From positions 1-64,000 of the forward strand of contig NZ_JACHOS010000003.1 of assembly GCF_014199985.1 (NCBI RefSeq): a stretch of DNA of 64,000 nt, read 5' to 3'. The notes below the pieces were generated by a model, which was not told the DNA's origin, did no database searches, and saw only the letters and a list, made by a program, of their open reading frames with translations. The position numbers and the translations under genes were made by a program. Below are positions 8,805 to 18,400 of this stretch, piece after piece. Numbering within the stretch: the stretch's first letter is position 1; each line of letters starts with the position of its first letter. This stretch comes from Methylorubrum rhodesianum. Lineage in GTDB: Bacteria > Pseudomonadota > Alphaproteobacteria > Rhizobiales > Beijerinckiaceae.

Positions 8805-9397
8805 GGCCTGTCCGTCCGCCGCAGCACGTCGAGGCGATAGGCCTCCGTTCGCGCGCCGGGCAGCCGCCGGCAGAAATCGGCCGTTCCCGCGAGGAACCCC
8901 TCCGCCGCCGCGTCGCCGGAGAGGGGATAATCCGTCTCGCCAAGCCAGTGCACGAGGAGGCAGTCGCCCCCCGGCTCCAGGCTCGCCTCCACCCGCGCGA
9001 CGAGCCGCGCCAGATCCGGGGCGCTGAGGAAGTAGAGCATCTCGCCGAAGACGATGAGGTCGAACCGGCCCTCGGGCCAGACCTCCGGCACCGCGCCGCG
9101 GACGAAGCGCACCTGCGGGCAATCGGCGCAGCGCGCCCGCGCCGCCTCCAGCGCCGCCCCCGCGATGTCGAGGGCGGTCAGCGCCCCGCAGCGGGGGGCG
9201 AGCGCCCGGGTGAAGACGCCGATGGAGCAGCCGACCTCCAGGGCCCGGCCGTAGCGCGCCCGCGGCAGGGCGCGAAGCGTCGCGGCGTACTTGTCGGCCT
9301 CGTAGGCGCTGGAGGTGAAGCGCCAGGGATCGGGATCGGAGGCGTAGATCTCCGCGAAGTAGCGCTCCGGCAGCGTCTCCGTCCGCCGGCCGCTCAT
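8801..9397 (-). CDS. NodS-like SAM-dependent methyltransferase, 198 aa
   Basis: This is a class I SAM methyltransferase. Motif I is ALEVGCSIGVFTRALA, followed by an acidic strand end (LTALDIAGAALEAAR) and the motif region FDLIVFGEMLYFLS. The N terminus YFAEIYASDPDPWRFTSSAYE is typical of the NodS/nodulation-S group that methylates amino groups on small carbohydrates or related metabolites. The ATG overlaps the acyl-CoA dehydrogenase-like stop (ATGA, 9394-9397) and its stop overlaps the cytochrome start. Its presence in a redox operon is unexplained. The acceptor substrate is unknown. Confidence 0.85.
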   Translation of the reverse strand: MSGRRTETLPERYFAEIYASDPDPWRFTSSAYEADKYAATLRALPRARYGRALEVGCSIGVFTRALAPRCGALTALDIAGAALEAARARCADCPQVRFVRGAVPEVWPEGRFDLIVFGEMLYFLSAPDLARLVARVEASLEPGGDCLLVHWLGETDYPLSGDAAAEGFLAGTADFCRRLPGARTEAYRLDVLRRTDRP

Positions 9398-10665
9398 CCC
9401 ACGGCTTCCGCGCTGCGCGGAGCGTCCGCGTCGGGCCGCATGCCGGGCTCCGGATCGGGTTCCATTTCGGGCCACAGGGCATGGAGCGGTTCGAGCGCCG
9501 CGAGCGCGTGCGCGGCCATGCCGGTCAGGGCGAAATCCGGGGCCGGCTGGCGCAGATAGGTCGCGAGATCGCGCATCCGGCGCTCCAGGGGATGGCTCTC
9601 GAGGAATCCCGCGAGGCCGATGGAGCGCTGCGCCAGGGCGATCACGTCGAGGCCCGCCTGCTCGACCGCGGTGCGGGCGAGGTTGACGTAGGCGATGACC
9701 CGCTCCGGCGATCCGGCTTCCGCGGCGGCGATCCGGGCGGCGCGGGCGACGAGCAGACGGCTCGTCTCCGCCGCGACCATGGCCTGTCCGAACCGGGCCT
9801 GCTGGTGCGGATCCTCCGCCCGGTCGGTGGCGGACAGATGCGCCCGGTGGGTCTCGATCACCGCCTCGATCCCGCCGAGTTGGACCGCCAGGAAGCGCCA
9901 CGCCCCGGCGAAGAAGAACGGCTGGCGCCCGTAATCGTCGGGCGCGCCGATCACCTCGCCGTCGCGAAGGCCGAGGCCCGAGAAGTCGACCGTGCCGGTG
10001 GCGGAGGCGCGCATGCCGTGGGCGCGCCACGCCGACAGATCGGCCCGCGCGCCGGGTTCGAGGCGCATCACCAGCATCAGCCGGCGCCCGTCGGCGAGCC
10101 GCGCCGTCACGAGCGGCCGGGTGACGAAGCCCGCCCCCGAGGCGTAGCTCTTGGCGCCGTGAAGGCCGCCTGCGCCGTCGAGGACGAGACCGCCCTCCGC
10201 CGGCTCGGTGTTCCACACGCCGAAGAGGTGCCCCTGCGCCGCGTCGCGGGCGAGGCGCCCGGCGACGGCGGGCTCGGCGTAGCGCAGCACCAGGGCGAGG
10301 GCGTTGACGTGCCCTTCGTAGAGCCGCCCCACCGCGAGGTCGTCGCGACCGACCTCCGTCAGCAGCGCCCGCAGGGCGTCCACCCGGTCCGGCTCGCACA
10401 GACCGCGCCCGCCGAGCGCTTCGGGCAGGGGGGCGGCCAGCAACCCGATCCGGCGCAGCCGGGCCATGGCCCGGGTGGGAAAGCCGCCCTGCGCATCCTC
10501 CGCCCCGTCGCACAGCCCGTCCCCCGGTGCCGCAGGACGCCGCGCGAGGGGAAGGAGCAAGGTGGGGGACAAGAGCGGCTCAGGGTTCGAGACGGAACGA
10601 CAGGAGCCCGTCCGGCGGCACCGGCGCCCGGGCGGGGGAGCGTTCGGTCCGCGGGCGGGCCGCAC
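9394..10665 (-). CDS. Acyl-CoA dehydrogenase-like flavoprotein
   Basis: The body from about residue 70 is an acyl-CoA dehydrogenase fold: an N-terminal helical part (RIGLLAAPLPEALGGRGL), a flavin-binding beta region (LFGVWNTEPAEGGLVLDG, HGAKSYASGAGFVTRPLV) and a C-terminal helical part (LARTAVEQAGLDVIALAQRSIGLAGFLESHPLERRMRDL). Members next to NodS-like methyltransferases are known in this lineage and are often of uncertain substrate. The start is uncertain. The first 30 or so residues from the ATG at 10665 are unusually Arg/Pro/Cys-rich, and a TTG near LLLPLARRPAAPGDG would be a better biological start. First gene of a four-gene overlapping operon. Confidence 0.75.
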   Translation of the reverse strand: MRPARGPNAPPPGRRCRRTGSCRSVSNPEPLLSPTLLLPLARRPAAPGDGLCDGAEDAQGGFPTRAMARLRRIGLLAAPLPEALGGRGLCEPDRVDALRALLTEVGRDDLAVGRLYEGHVNALALVLRYAEPAVAGRLARDAAQGHLFGVWNTEPAEGGLVLDGAGGLHGAKSYASGAGFVTRPLVTARLADGRRLMLVMRLEPGARADLSAWRAHGMRASATGTVDFSGLGLRDGEVIGAPDDYGRQPFFFAGAWRFLAVQLGGIEAVIETHRAHLSATDRAEDPHQQARFGQAMVAAETSRLLVARAARIAAAEAGSPERVIAYVNLARTAVEQAGLDVIALAQRSIGLAGFLESHPLERRMRDLATYLRQPAPDFALTGMAAHALAALEPLHALWPEMEPDPEPGMRPDADAPRSAEAVG

Positions 10666-10877
10666 TTCTCGTGGGAGAGTTGCTGCAGCATCAACTAGAA
10701 CACCGATCGCGTCTTCCTATGCGGCGCGGTTGCGGCAGATTGGATTCGTCACCGGCCTGCCGGCGGCGGAACCGCGGGGCGCCCCCCCGGCGTTCAAGCC
10801 TTCAGCCGGGCCATACGGGGCCGGGACGGCACCCGAAGAGGTCCCGGCGAGAACCCGGAGTGGACCCGGAGAGAACG

Positions 10878-11165
10878 ATGGCGGACGACACCGATCGGCT
10901 CGGCCTCCTCGTGGGCGTGTTCGAGCTGGCGCTCAACCGCCTGTTCGAGGCGAGCCCGGAGGGCGGGCAGGCGCGCGACCGGTTCGTGGAGGACGTGCGG
11001 CGGCTCCTCGCCGACACCCGCGAGCTTCAGGCGGATTCCCCGGCGGCGCAGACCTACGAGGCGCTGCTGCGGCGTCTCGGCGCCACCCATCCCGGCGATG
11101 CGGACGGGCTCGGCGTCGTGCCGACGCCGGAGCAGGGCGTGCCACCGGTCGGGTCGGGCGTGTAG
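10878..11165 (+). CDS. Small hypothetical protein, 95 aa
   Basis: The sequence MADDTDRLGLLVGVFELALN begins a soluble helical protein with a repeated helix-forming pattern (RLFEASPEGGQARDRFVEDVRRLLADTRELQ) and a Gly/Pro/Val tail. GGAGAGAACG precedes the ATG. It is first of three closely spaced small genes on this strand. No recognised domain and no membrane segment; function unknown. Confidence 0.6.
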   Translation: MADDTDRLGLLVGVFELALNRLFEASPEGGQARDRFVEDVRRLLADTRELQADSPAAQTYEALLRRLGATHPGDADGLGVVPTPEQGVPPVGSGV

Positions 11166-11183
11166 GCGGCGGAGGGCGACAGC

Positions 11184-11420
11184 GTGAGCGACACCGGAAA
11201 CGAGACCGATGCACCCGGCGAACCGAAGCTCGCCGGCATCCTGACCTTCCCACCGGAGGTGGTGGCGGCGCTCGACGAGCATTGCGCGGTCGAGCGCCTG
11301 CCGCGGGACCGCGCGATCTGCGAGATCGTCGCCGAGTATCTGCGCGTCAAGGGCTATCTGCGGCGGCGGCCCGCCCACGCGCACCGCTCGCCCCAGGGCG
11401 AGACGACGGAAGGGATTTGA
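11184..11420 (+). CDS. Small hypothetical protein, possible ribbon-helix-helix fold, 78 aa
   Basis: A GTG start at 11184 follows GGCGGAGGGCGACAGC. After a polar lead the chain reads LTFPPEVVAALDEHCAVERLPRDRAICEIVAEYLRVKGYL, which has the strand-helix-helix rhythm of ribbon-helix-helix DNA-binding proteins (a short strand, then two helices with a basic residue between). This assignment is only by pattern. It lies 18 nt after the previous small gene and 3 nt before the next, which suggests one transcript. Confidence 0.55.
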   Translation: MSDTGNETDAPGEPKLAGILTFPPEVVAALDEHCAVERLPRDRAICEIVAEYLRVKGYLRRRPAHAHRSPQGETTEGI

Positions 11421-11423
11421 GCG

Positions 11424-11642
11424 ATGGCCACCGCGTTCAAGGGCCTCCATCTCTGCCCGCCGAAGCAGCCGCGCCCGAGCCATGTCCGGGTTCGGGACGG
11501 GGAGGGCGGCGAGACGACCCTGCCCCTCGAGGAATACGAGGCCCGCGCCGGCCAGCCGCCCTGGCAGAGCCTGCCCTGGGAGGGCGAGGCCGGCCCCGTA
11601 CCGGATGACGGCGAGAAGCACGGGCCCGAGATCAGCATGTGA
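11424..11642 (+). CDS. Small hypothetical protein, 72 aa
   Basis: MATAFKGLHLCPPKQPRPSH begins a short, polar, Pro- and Glu-rich soluble protein with no recognisable domain. It starts 3 nt after the stop of the preceding small gene, which supports co-transcription. It ends before the convergent aldo/keto reductase gene. Function unknown. Confidence 0.55.
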   Translation: MATAFKGLHLCPPKQPRPSHVRVRDGEGGETTLPLEEYEARAGQPPWQSLPWEGEAGPVPDDGEKHGPEISM

Positions 11643-11721
11643 AGGCCCTTCTCGGCTGATCGCTTCGACCGTGGCCGCATCCCCGCTCCCCTTGTGCGGG
11701 GAGAGGGGGTGCGGGCCCGCC

Positions 11722-12756
11722 TCACCAGGCCGTGGGCTTGGGGTTTCTCTCGTCGAAGCCGATCTGGTGCCAGTAGGGATAGATCGGCGTCTCGCGGCTC
11801 GCCGCGTCGAGGCGGGCGATCTGGTCGGCCGTCAGCGACCAGCCGACCGCTCCGAGATTCTGCTTCAACTGCTCCTCGTTGCGGGCGCCGATGACGATGT
11901 TGCACACGGTCGGTCGGGTCAGCAGCCAGTTCAGCGCCACCTGCGGCACGGTCTTGCCGGTCTCGGCGGCGACCGCGTCGAGGGCGTCGACCACGTCGTA
12001 GAGGGTGTCGTCGGACACGGTGGGCCCGCCCTCCGCGCCGGCGGCCGTCGAGAGGCGCCCGCCCGAGATCGGCTGCCCGCGCCGGATCTTGCCGGTGAGC
12101 CGGCCCCAGCCGAGCGGGCTCCACACCATCAGGCCGACGCCCTGGTCGAGGCCGAGCGGCATCAGCTCCCACTCGTAGTGGCGGCCGATCAGCGAGTAGT
12201 AGCCCTGATAGACGACGTAGCGGGCAAGCCCGTACCGCTCCGAGGTCGCCAGCGCCTTCATCAGCTGCCAGCCGGAGAAATTCGAGGCGCCGATATAGCC
12301 GATCTTGCCCGAGCGGGTGAGGTCGTCGAGGGCCCGCAGCGTCTCCTCGACGGGGGTGAGCGCATCGAAGCCGTGCATGAAGTAGACGTCGATGTGGTCG
12401 GTGCCGAGCCGTTTCAGGCTGGCTTCGCAGGCGCGGATCAGATGGTGGCGCGACGAGCCGACGTCGTTGACGTCCTCGCCCACCCGGAAGGTCGCCTTGG
12501 TGGAGATCAGCAGCCGGTCCCGGCGGCCCTTGATCGCCTCGCCGAGGATCTTTTCCGAGTCGCCGCTCGAATAGAGGTCGGCGGTGTCGAGGAAGTTGAC
12601 GCCCGCATCGAGGCACAGATCGATCAGGCGGCTCGCCTCCGCCACGCCGGTGCTGCCCCAGTTCTGGAAGAACGCGTCCGTGCCGCCGAAGGTGGCGGTG
12701 CCGAGGCTGAGCACCGGCACCTTGAGGCCCGAGCGTCCGAATTGCCGGTATTCCAT
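11722..12756 (-). CDS. Aldo/keto reductase, 344 aa
   Basis: This is a cytosolic NADPH-dependent aldo/keto reductase of the YajO/YghZ-like group. The start MEYRQFGRSGLKVPVLSLGTA is the standard opening of the family. The catalytic Asp and Tyr are in FLDTADLYSSGDSE, the Lys in LLISTKATF, and the His in VYFMHGFDALTP. Cofactor-binding residues lie near NIVIGARNEEQLKQN. The ATG at 12756 is chosen because GGAG lies 8 nt upstream and the sequence beyond is not protein-like. It stands alone. The substrate cannot be predicted. Confidence 0.9.
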   Translation of the reverse strand: MEYRQFGRSGLKVPVLSLGTATFGGTDAFFQNWGSTGVAEASRLIDLCLDAGVNFLDTADLYSSGDSEKILGEAIKGRRDRLLISTKATFRVGEDVNDVGSSRHHLIRACEASLKRLGTDHIDVYFMHGFDALTPVEETLRALDDLTRSGKIGYIGASNFSGWQLMKALATSERYGLARYVVYQGYYSLIGRHYEWELMPLGLDQGVGLMVWSPLGWGRLTGKIRRGQPISGGRLSTAAGAEGGPTVSDDTLYDVVDALDAVAAETGKTVPQVALNWLLTRPTVCNIVIGARNEEQLKQNLGAVGWSLTADQIARLDAASRETPIYPYWHQIGFDERNPKPTAW

Positions 12757-13059
12757 TGCGTCACTCCGCTGTGGCTGTCTGGAAACGGCCCCTGAAAGGC
12801 CGCCGGTCGCCGTCTCGAGAGGCCCGGCCCCGGCGGCGAAGCGGCGGGCCAGGCGGGCACCCCACGGGCCGCGAACGGCGCCGCTGCCATCATACCGCCG
12901 CCGGACGTCCGCGGTTCCGCCACCGAAAGGGTCAGGTTCCGCAAAGACTTCGTCAACCAAGAGCCACTATTAAAGCTCAAGTTTTACGGAACCCGGACAC
13001 GGGTCGGGCCTTGTTCAGCGCACCCGGCGGCCCTGTCGCCAGCCGGCATCAACATTGGG
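12757..13059. other. Intergenic, divergent promoter region
   Basis: No gene seen. The stretch separates the aldo/keto reductase (minus) from the small gene at 13060 (plus), so it must carry both promoters. An AT-richer patch lies at about 12955-12990. I cannot assign a specific -35/-10 pair. Confidence 0.5.
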
Positions 13060-13296
13060 ATGTCGTCCGTGAGTTTCACCGTCAGCGCCGGCACCGCGTC
13101 GCGGAACTATTCCTGGCAGCACGGCTCTCTGCTGAGCGCCCTGGAGCAGGCTCTGTCGCTGACCACCTCCGGCCTGAGCGATGTCCGCATCGTCGATTCG
13201 GAGGGCCGCAGCCACAGCCCCTCCGCGCTCTATCAGCGGATGTTCGGGCCGCGGACGACGGACGAAGCCGCGCCGGCCCGCGCCCGCGCCGCCTGA
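13060..13296 (+). CDS. Small hypothetical protein, 78 aa
   Basis: MSSVSFTVSAGTASRNYSWQ opens a short soluble protein. The middle (SLLSALEQALSLTTSGLSDVRIVDSEGRSH) looks like one helix followed by a beta hairpin, and the tail is Arg/Ala-rich. No signal peptide. Composition is normal for a gene in this genome, although no clear ribosome-binding site precedes the ATG. It converges on the isochorismatase gene with a 22-bp gap. Function unknown. Confidence 0.55.
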   Translation: MSSVSFTVSAGTASRNYSWQHGSLLSALEQALSLTTSGLSDVRIVDSEGRSHSPSALYQRMFGPRTTDEAAPARARAA

Positions 13297-13318
13297 TCCG
13301 CTCCGGTCGGATGCGGCT

Positions 13319-13930
13319 CTAATCCCGGATCGCCGCCGCATCCGGCGCCACCACCGCGAACAGGTCGCTCAGCGCCGCGAGGCTCGCGGCCTGGAGCGCG
13401 GCCGCGGGGACGGTCGCGCCGTCCGGCCCCGGCAGAGCGCGGGTGGCGGTGGCCGCGGCCACCACGGTGGGGCGGAAGCCGAGATTGAAGGCGCCCCGCG
13501 CGGTCGAATTCACGCACATATGCGTCATGAAACCGGCCAGGATGACGTCCTTGACGCCCGCCGCTTCCAGCTGCGCCTGAAGGTCGGTGCCGACGAAGGA
13601 ACTCGGATAGGCCTTGGTGATCACCGCCTCGCCCTCGCGCGGCGCGACCTCGTCGCTGATCTGGCCGATCGGCGCGCCGACGTCGTAGGGCGAGCCCGGC
13701 CCGGCATCGTGGCGCACGTGGAAGACCGGGATGCCGGCGTTGCGCGCCCGCTCCAGCAGGGTTCTGGCCTCCCGGATCGCCGGCTCGACGCCCTCCAGGC
13801 GCATGATCCCCTCGCGATAGGTGTTCTGCAGATCGATCATCACCAGCGCCGAGCCCGAGAGCGCGGCGGGCTCCGGCGGCAGGCCGGAGACGTGGCGAAG
13901 TGTCGTGAGATCGGTCTTGAGGTCGCTCAT
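13319..13930 (-). CDS. Isochorismatase-family cysteine hydrolase, 203 aa
   Basis: This is a soluble alpha/beta hydrolase of the isochorismatase/nicotinamidase superfamily. The catalytic Asp is in ALVMIDLQNTYREG, the Lys in AVITKAYPSSF, and the nucleophilic Cys in MTHMCVNSTARGA, so the D-K-C triad is intact. The cis-peptide region precedes the Cys as usual. AGGAAAAGG lies upstream of the ATG at 13930. It is probably a small-amide or N-carbamoyl hydrolase; the true substrate cannot be read from the sequence. Confidence 0.9.
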   Translation of the reverse strand: MSDLKTDLTTLRHVSGLPPEPAALSGSALVMIDLQNTYREGIMRLEGVEPAIREARTLLERARNAGIPVFHVRHDAGPGSPYDVGAPIGQISDEVAPREGEAVITKAYPSSFVGTDLQAQLEAAGVKDVILAGFMTHMCVNSTARGAFNLGFRPTVVAAATATRALPGPDGATVPAAALQAASLAALSDLFAVVAPDAAAIRD

Positions 13931-14160
13931 GGCTGAAGCCTTTTCCTGGGATGCGTTTCCGGGCGGGATGTGAGCCGAGCGGGGTCTCCCGCGCAACCTG
14001 CCGATAAGGCCAAGCGGGAGGCGGCCGCCGATCCGTTCGCCCCGATCGCAGCGGCGACCTCGCCCGGCGAGGCCGGCAGAAGGCCGCCGCGCGGGAATTC
14101 CTGCCCCTGCGCAAAAGCCCTTAGCGCTGCGCGAAAACCCTTCTCGCTGCGCGAAAGTCT

Positions 14161-15498
14161 TTATCGCTGCGCGGCTTGCATCGGCTTGTCCGATTTCGGC
14201 TGCTGCGGCGCGATGCGTCCGCCGTCCTTGAGATCGGCCGGGGGGCTCAGCACAAGGCGCTCGCCGCCCGAGAGCCCCTTGTCGACCTCGACCACCGTGC
14301 CCTTGTCGCGGGCGATATGGACGTCCGTCCAGGCGACGCGATCATCCTCGCGGGCGATGGCGACGCGGGTGCCGGACTGGTTGAACACCAGGGCCTCGGC
14401 CGGGACCGCCACCGTGGTGCCGCCGCTGCGCGGGATCGCCAGCGTCACGTAGACGTAGAGACCGGGCCGCAGGGTCCGCTCGGGGTTGGGCACGTCGACC
14501 TGCGTCGTGAGCGTGCGCGAGGAGGCGAGCAGCGCCACCGAGCTGCGCTCGACCTCGCCGGAGAAGCTGCGGTCGGGCATCTGCGGCACCTTGATCTGGG
14601 CCTTGATGCCGGGCTGAACCCCCACCGCCGCGTTCTGGGGCACGTTGACCGAGATGCGCAGCACGTCGTCCCGGTCCATCGACAGGAGCGGCGTGCCCGA
14701 GCCGGCATCGGCCTGGACGAGGTCGCCGACATCGACGTTGCGGGTCGTCACCACCCCGTCGAAGGGCGCGGTGACGATCTCGAAGCCGGTCAGCGCCTTG
14801 AGGCGGCCGACCGTCGCCTGCTGCGCCTTGATGTTGGCCTCCGCCACCTTCACGTCGGCCTGCGCCGAGGCGAGGTTGGCGGCCTGCGAGAGCACGCCGG
14901 CCTGGGTGTTGTCGGCGTTCTGCTTCGAGGCCCAGCCCTGGCCGGCGAGCGTCGAGGTGCGCGCGTTCGTGACCTGGGCGAGGTTCACGTTGGCCTTGGC
15001 CTGATCGACCATGGCTTTCGCCCGCAGCAGCTGCGCCTCGAGCTGGCCGAGCTGGGCTTCCGCCTGGGCGAGCTGCTGGTCGAGGTCGGGCGCGGCGATG
15101 CGCAGGAGCACGTCGCCCTTCTTCACCCGCGCGCCGATGTCGACGTGCCGCTCGGCGATATAGCCGGTGGCCCGGGCGTAGATCCGCGCGGTGGCGAAGG
15201 GCTCGGTCTGGCCCGGCAGGGTCAGCTCGATCGGTCCGTCGAGGCGCTTGGCCTCCTCGGTGCGGACCTTGGGCACGAACTCGATCTGCTTGGACCGCGT
15301 CGCCTCGGCCCGGGCCGCCCGCTGCCAGTGGCCGTAGCCGCCATACGTCAGGAGGCCGAGCGCGATCAGCCCGGCCAGCACGAAGCCGCCCTTGCCCGGC
15401 GGCGGTGGAATGTCCTTGTCGTCCCCGGTCCGGGCGGGCTGACTCACGGGCGGGTCCTTCCCTTTGCGCTGCGGCGGGGATTGGCGGTCATCATACAT
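14161..15498 (-). CDS. RND efflux periplasmic adaptor subunit (membrane fusion protein)
   Basis: This is the MFP partner of the adjacent RND pump. A cytoplasmic tail is followed by one membrane anchor (GFVLAGLIALGLLTYGGYG), a lipoyl half-motif (GYIAERHVDIGARVKKGDVLLRI), a long alpha-hairpin (AQAEAQLGQLEAQLLRAKAM and following), the second lipoyl half (IVTAPFDGVVTTRNVDVGDLV), a beta-barrel and a membrane-proximal domain. The ATG at 15498 overlaps the RND stop by 8 nt. A GTG at VSQPARTGDDKD with GGAAGGA upstream is a good alternative start. The gene follows the RND gene in transcription order, and no outer-membrane channel gene is adjacent. Confidence 0.9.
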   Translation of the reverse strand: MYDDRQSPPQRKGKDPPVSQPARTGDDKDIPPPPGKGGFVLAGLIALGLLTYGGYGHWQRAARAEATRSKQIEFVPKVRTEEAKRLDGPIELTLPGQTEPFATARIYARATGYIAERHVDIGARVKKGDVLLRIAAPDLDQQLAQAEAQLGQLEAQLLRAKAMVDQAKANVNLAQVTNARTSTLAGQGWASKQNADNTQAGVLSQAANLASAQADVKVAEANIKAQQATVGRLKALTGFEIVTAPFDGVVTTRNVDVGDLVQADAGSGTPLLSMDRDDVLRISVNVPQNAAVGVQPGIKAQIKVPQMPDRSFSGEVERSSVALLASSRTLTTQVDVPNPERTLRPGLYVYVTLAIPRSGGTTVAVPAEALVFNQSGTRVAIAREDDRVAWTDVHIARDKGTVVEVDKGLSGGERLVLSPPADLKDGGRIAPQQPKSDKPMQAAQR

Positions 15499-18400
15499 AA
15501 TCCTCGAGCGGCTTGGCCTCGCCCCGCCGCAGCAGGCTGTAGAGGAACGGCACGAACAGGAGCGTCGAGGGCGTGCCGAGCGCGATGCCGCCCATCACGG
15601 CGCGGGCGAGCGCCGCGTTCTGCTCGCCGCCCTCGCCGGTGCCGAGCGCCATCGGCACGAGGCCCAAGAACATCGCGCTCGCGGTCATCAGCACCGGCCG
15701 CAAGCGCGTCTCGCCCGCCGCGATCGCCGCCTCGTGCGCCGAGCATCCGGTGGCCTCCCGGTGCTCACGCGCGAAGGTGACGAGCAGGATCGAGTTGGCC
15801 GAGGCGATGCCCACCGACATGATCGCCCCGAACAGCGAGGGAATCGAGAAGGCGGTGCCGGTGATGAACAGGCTCGCGACGATGCCGCAGAAGGCGACCG
15901 GCAGGGCGGCCAGCACCACGAAGGGATCGCCCCAGCTCTGGTAGTTCACCGCCATCAGCAGGTAGACCGCGACGATCGCGATGCCGAGGCCGATCCCGAG
16001 GCGGAAGAAGGCCGCGCGCATGTTCTCGATCTGCCCGCGCACCGTGATCTTGTCGGGCGCCGGCAGGGTCTTCTGCTCCTCGGCGACGATCCGATCGATG
16101 TCGCGGGCGACCGCACCCAGGTCGCGGTCCTGCACCGCGGCGTAGACGTTGAAGGTCGGCTGCGTGTTGACGTGGTTGATCACCGTCTGCGTCGGCTGGC
16201 GGGTGATCGTGGCGATGCTCGACAGCAGCGTCAGCGCGCCGGGGCCGTTGCCGGCGGCGCTGGCCCGGGCAAAGAGCGGGGTGTTCTGCAGCGCGGTGAG
16301 CGAGGCGTTGCGGTATTCCGGCGTCTGGACCCAGAGCTGGTAGGGAATGCCGGTCTTCGGGTCGGTCCAGAAGTTCGGATTCACCTGGAAGGAGCCCGAC
16401 AGCGACACGTTGAGACTCTGCGCCACCTGCTGCTGGGTCAGGCCGAGTTCGGAGGCGAGCCGCCGATCGACATCGACGAAGAATTGCGGCGTGTCGACGA
16501 TCTGGTGCAGGTGCACGTCGACGAGGCCGGGCGTCTCCTTCAGCCGCGCCTCGATGCGCCGGGCGGCCTCCAGGTCCTTGACGGTGTTGCGCCCCGAGAC
16601 CTGCACGTCGATCTGGGCGATGACGCCGAAATTGAGGATCTGCGTGATGATGTCGGAGGGCTGGAAGTAGACGACCATGTCGGGGAAGCGCTCGCGCAAG
16701 ACCTCGCGCAGGCGCCGCTGATACTCGGCCACTGGACCGTGCTCGTCCTTCAGGTCGATCAGCATCTGCCCGTCGTTGTAGGAAACGAAGGAGCCGTCGG
16801 AGAAGGCGAAGTTGTAGTTGTTGGAGGGCAGGCCGATATTGTCGAGGATCTGGTCGATCTCCCCCTCGGGGATCACCTCGCGCACCACCTTCTCGACCTC
16901 GGCGAAGGTTTGCTCGGCGGTCTCGATGCGCATCCCCGGCCGGGTGCGCAGGTGCAGCGTCATCTGGCTCGATTCGACCTGCGGGAAGTAATCCTGCCCC
17001 GTGAAGACGAACAGGCCGCCGGTGCCGGCAAACAGCAGACCGACCACGACGATCGTCGCGATCCGGTGGCGCAGGACCGCGTGCAGCAGGCCGACATAGC
17101 CGCGGTGGAAGCGATCGAACCGGGCCTCGAAGCCGCGGCGGAAGGCGCCGGCCAGGCGGAAGACCGGGGAGAGCAGCCAAGCCAGCGCCCGCTCGATCCG
17201 ACCGCGGCGCGGGGCCTCCTCTTCGCCGCCATGGTGCTGGAGGTACTCGCGCGCCACCAGCACGTCGATCAGCACCGGCACCAGGGTGCGGGTCAGCAGG
17301 TAGGAGGTCAGCATCGCGAACACGACCGCGAGCGCCTGCGGCGTGAACAGGTATTTCGGGGTGTCGGTGAGCGCGAAGACCGAGACGAAGGCGGCGCAGA
17401 TCGACAGCGTCGAGATCAGCGCCGGTTTGGCGATGCCGGCCGCGCCCTCGACCACGGCGTTGCGGAACGGCTTGCCCTCCTCGAACAGGCGGTAGGTGTT
17501 CTCGATCGCCACCGTCACGTCGTCGACGAGGATGCCGACCGCGAGCGCGAGACCGCCCAGCGTCATCACGTTGATGGTGTGGCCGAGCGCCGCCAGGAGC
17601 GCCAGCGAGGTCATCAGGCAGAGCGGGATCGAGATCAGCACGATCAGCGTCGAGCGCCACGATCCGAGGAACAGGAGGATGGTGAGGCCGGTGAGGCAGG
17701 CGGCGATGACGGCCTCGTGCCACACGCCCTCGATCGCGTTCGAGACGAAGACCGACTGGTCGAAGAGCGGCTTGATCTCCATCCCCTCGGGGGCCGCCGC
17801 GCGGATGTCGGGCAGCGCCGCCTTGACGTTGTTGACCACGTCGAGCGTCGAGGCGGTGCCGTTCTTGAGCACGCGCATCAGCACCGAGGCCTGCCCGTCG
17901 GCGCGCACCACGTTGACCTGCGGCGGGCCGCCGTCGCGGACATAGGCGACGTCGCGCACCAGCACCGGCTGGCCGTTGACCACCTTGATCGGGATCTCGT
18001 TCAAGGCCGCGATCGCGTCCGGCGTGGCGTTCATCTGCACCGGGTATTGCTGCTCGCCGATCTTGGTCAGGCCCGAGGGGATCGTCAGGTTCTGCGAGGT
18101 CACCGCGTTGGTGACTTCCAGCGGCGTCAGCCCCAGCGCCTGGAGCGCGTGCAGATCGAGATCGACCATCACCTGCCGCGGCGCACCGCCGAAGGGGGAG
18201 GGGAGCGTCGAGCCCGGCACCTGGGTCAGGCGCTGGCGGATGCGGTACTGGGCGTAGTCGTAGACCTTGTTGAGGCTGTCCTTGGCCGAGGTCAGCGCGA
18301 GCTGGATCACCGGCACCGAGGAGGCGGAGAAGCGCACGATCACCGGCGGCTGCACGCCCGGCGGCATCAGCGCGCGGATCGAGTTCGTGGAGGAAACGAC

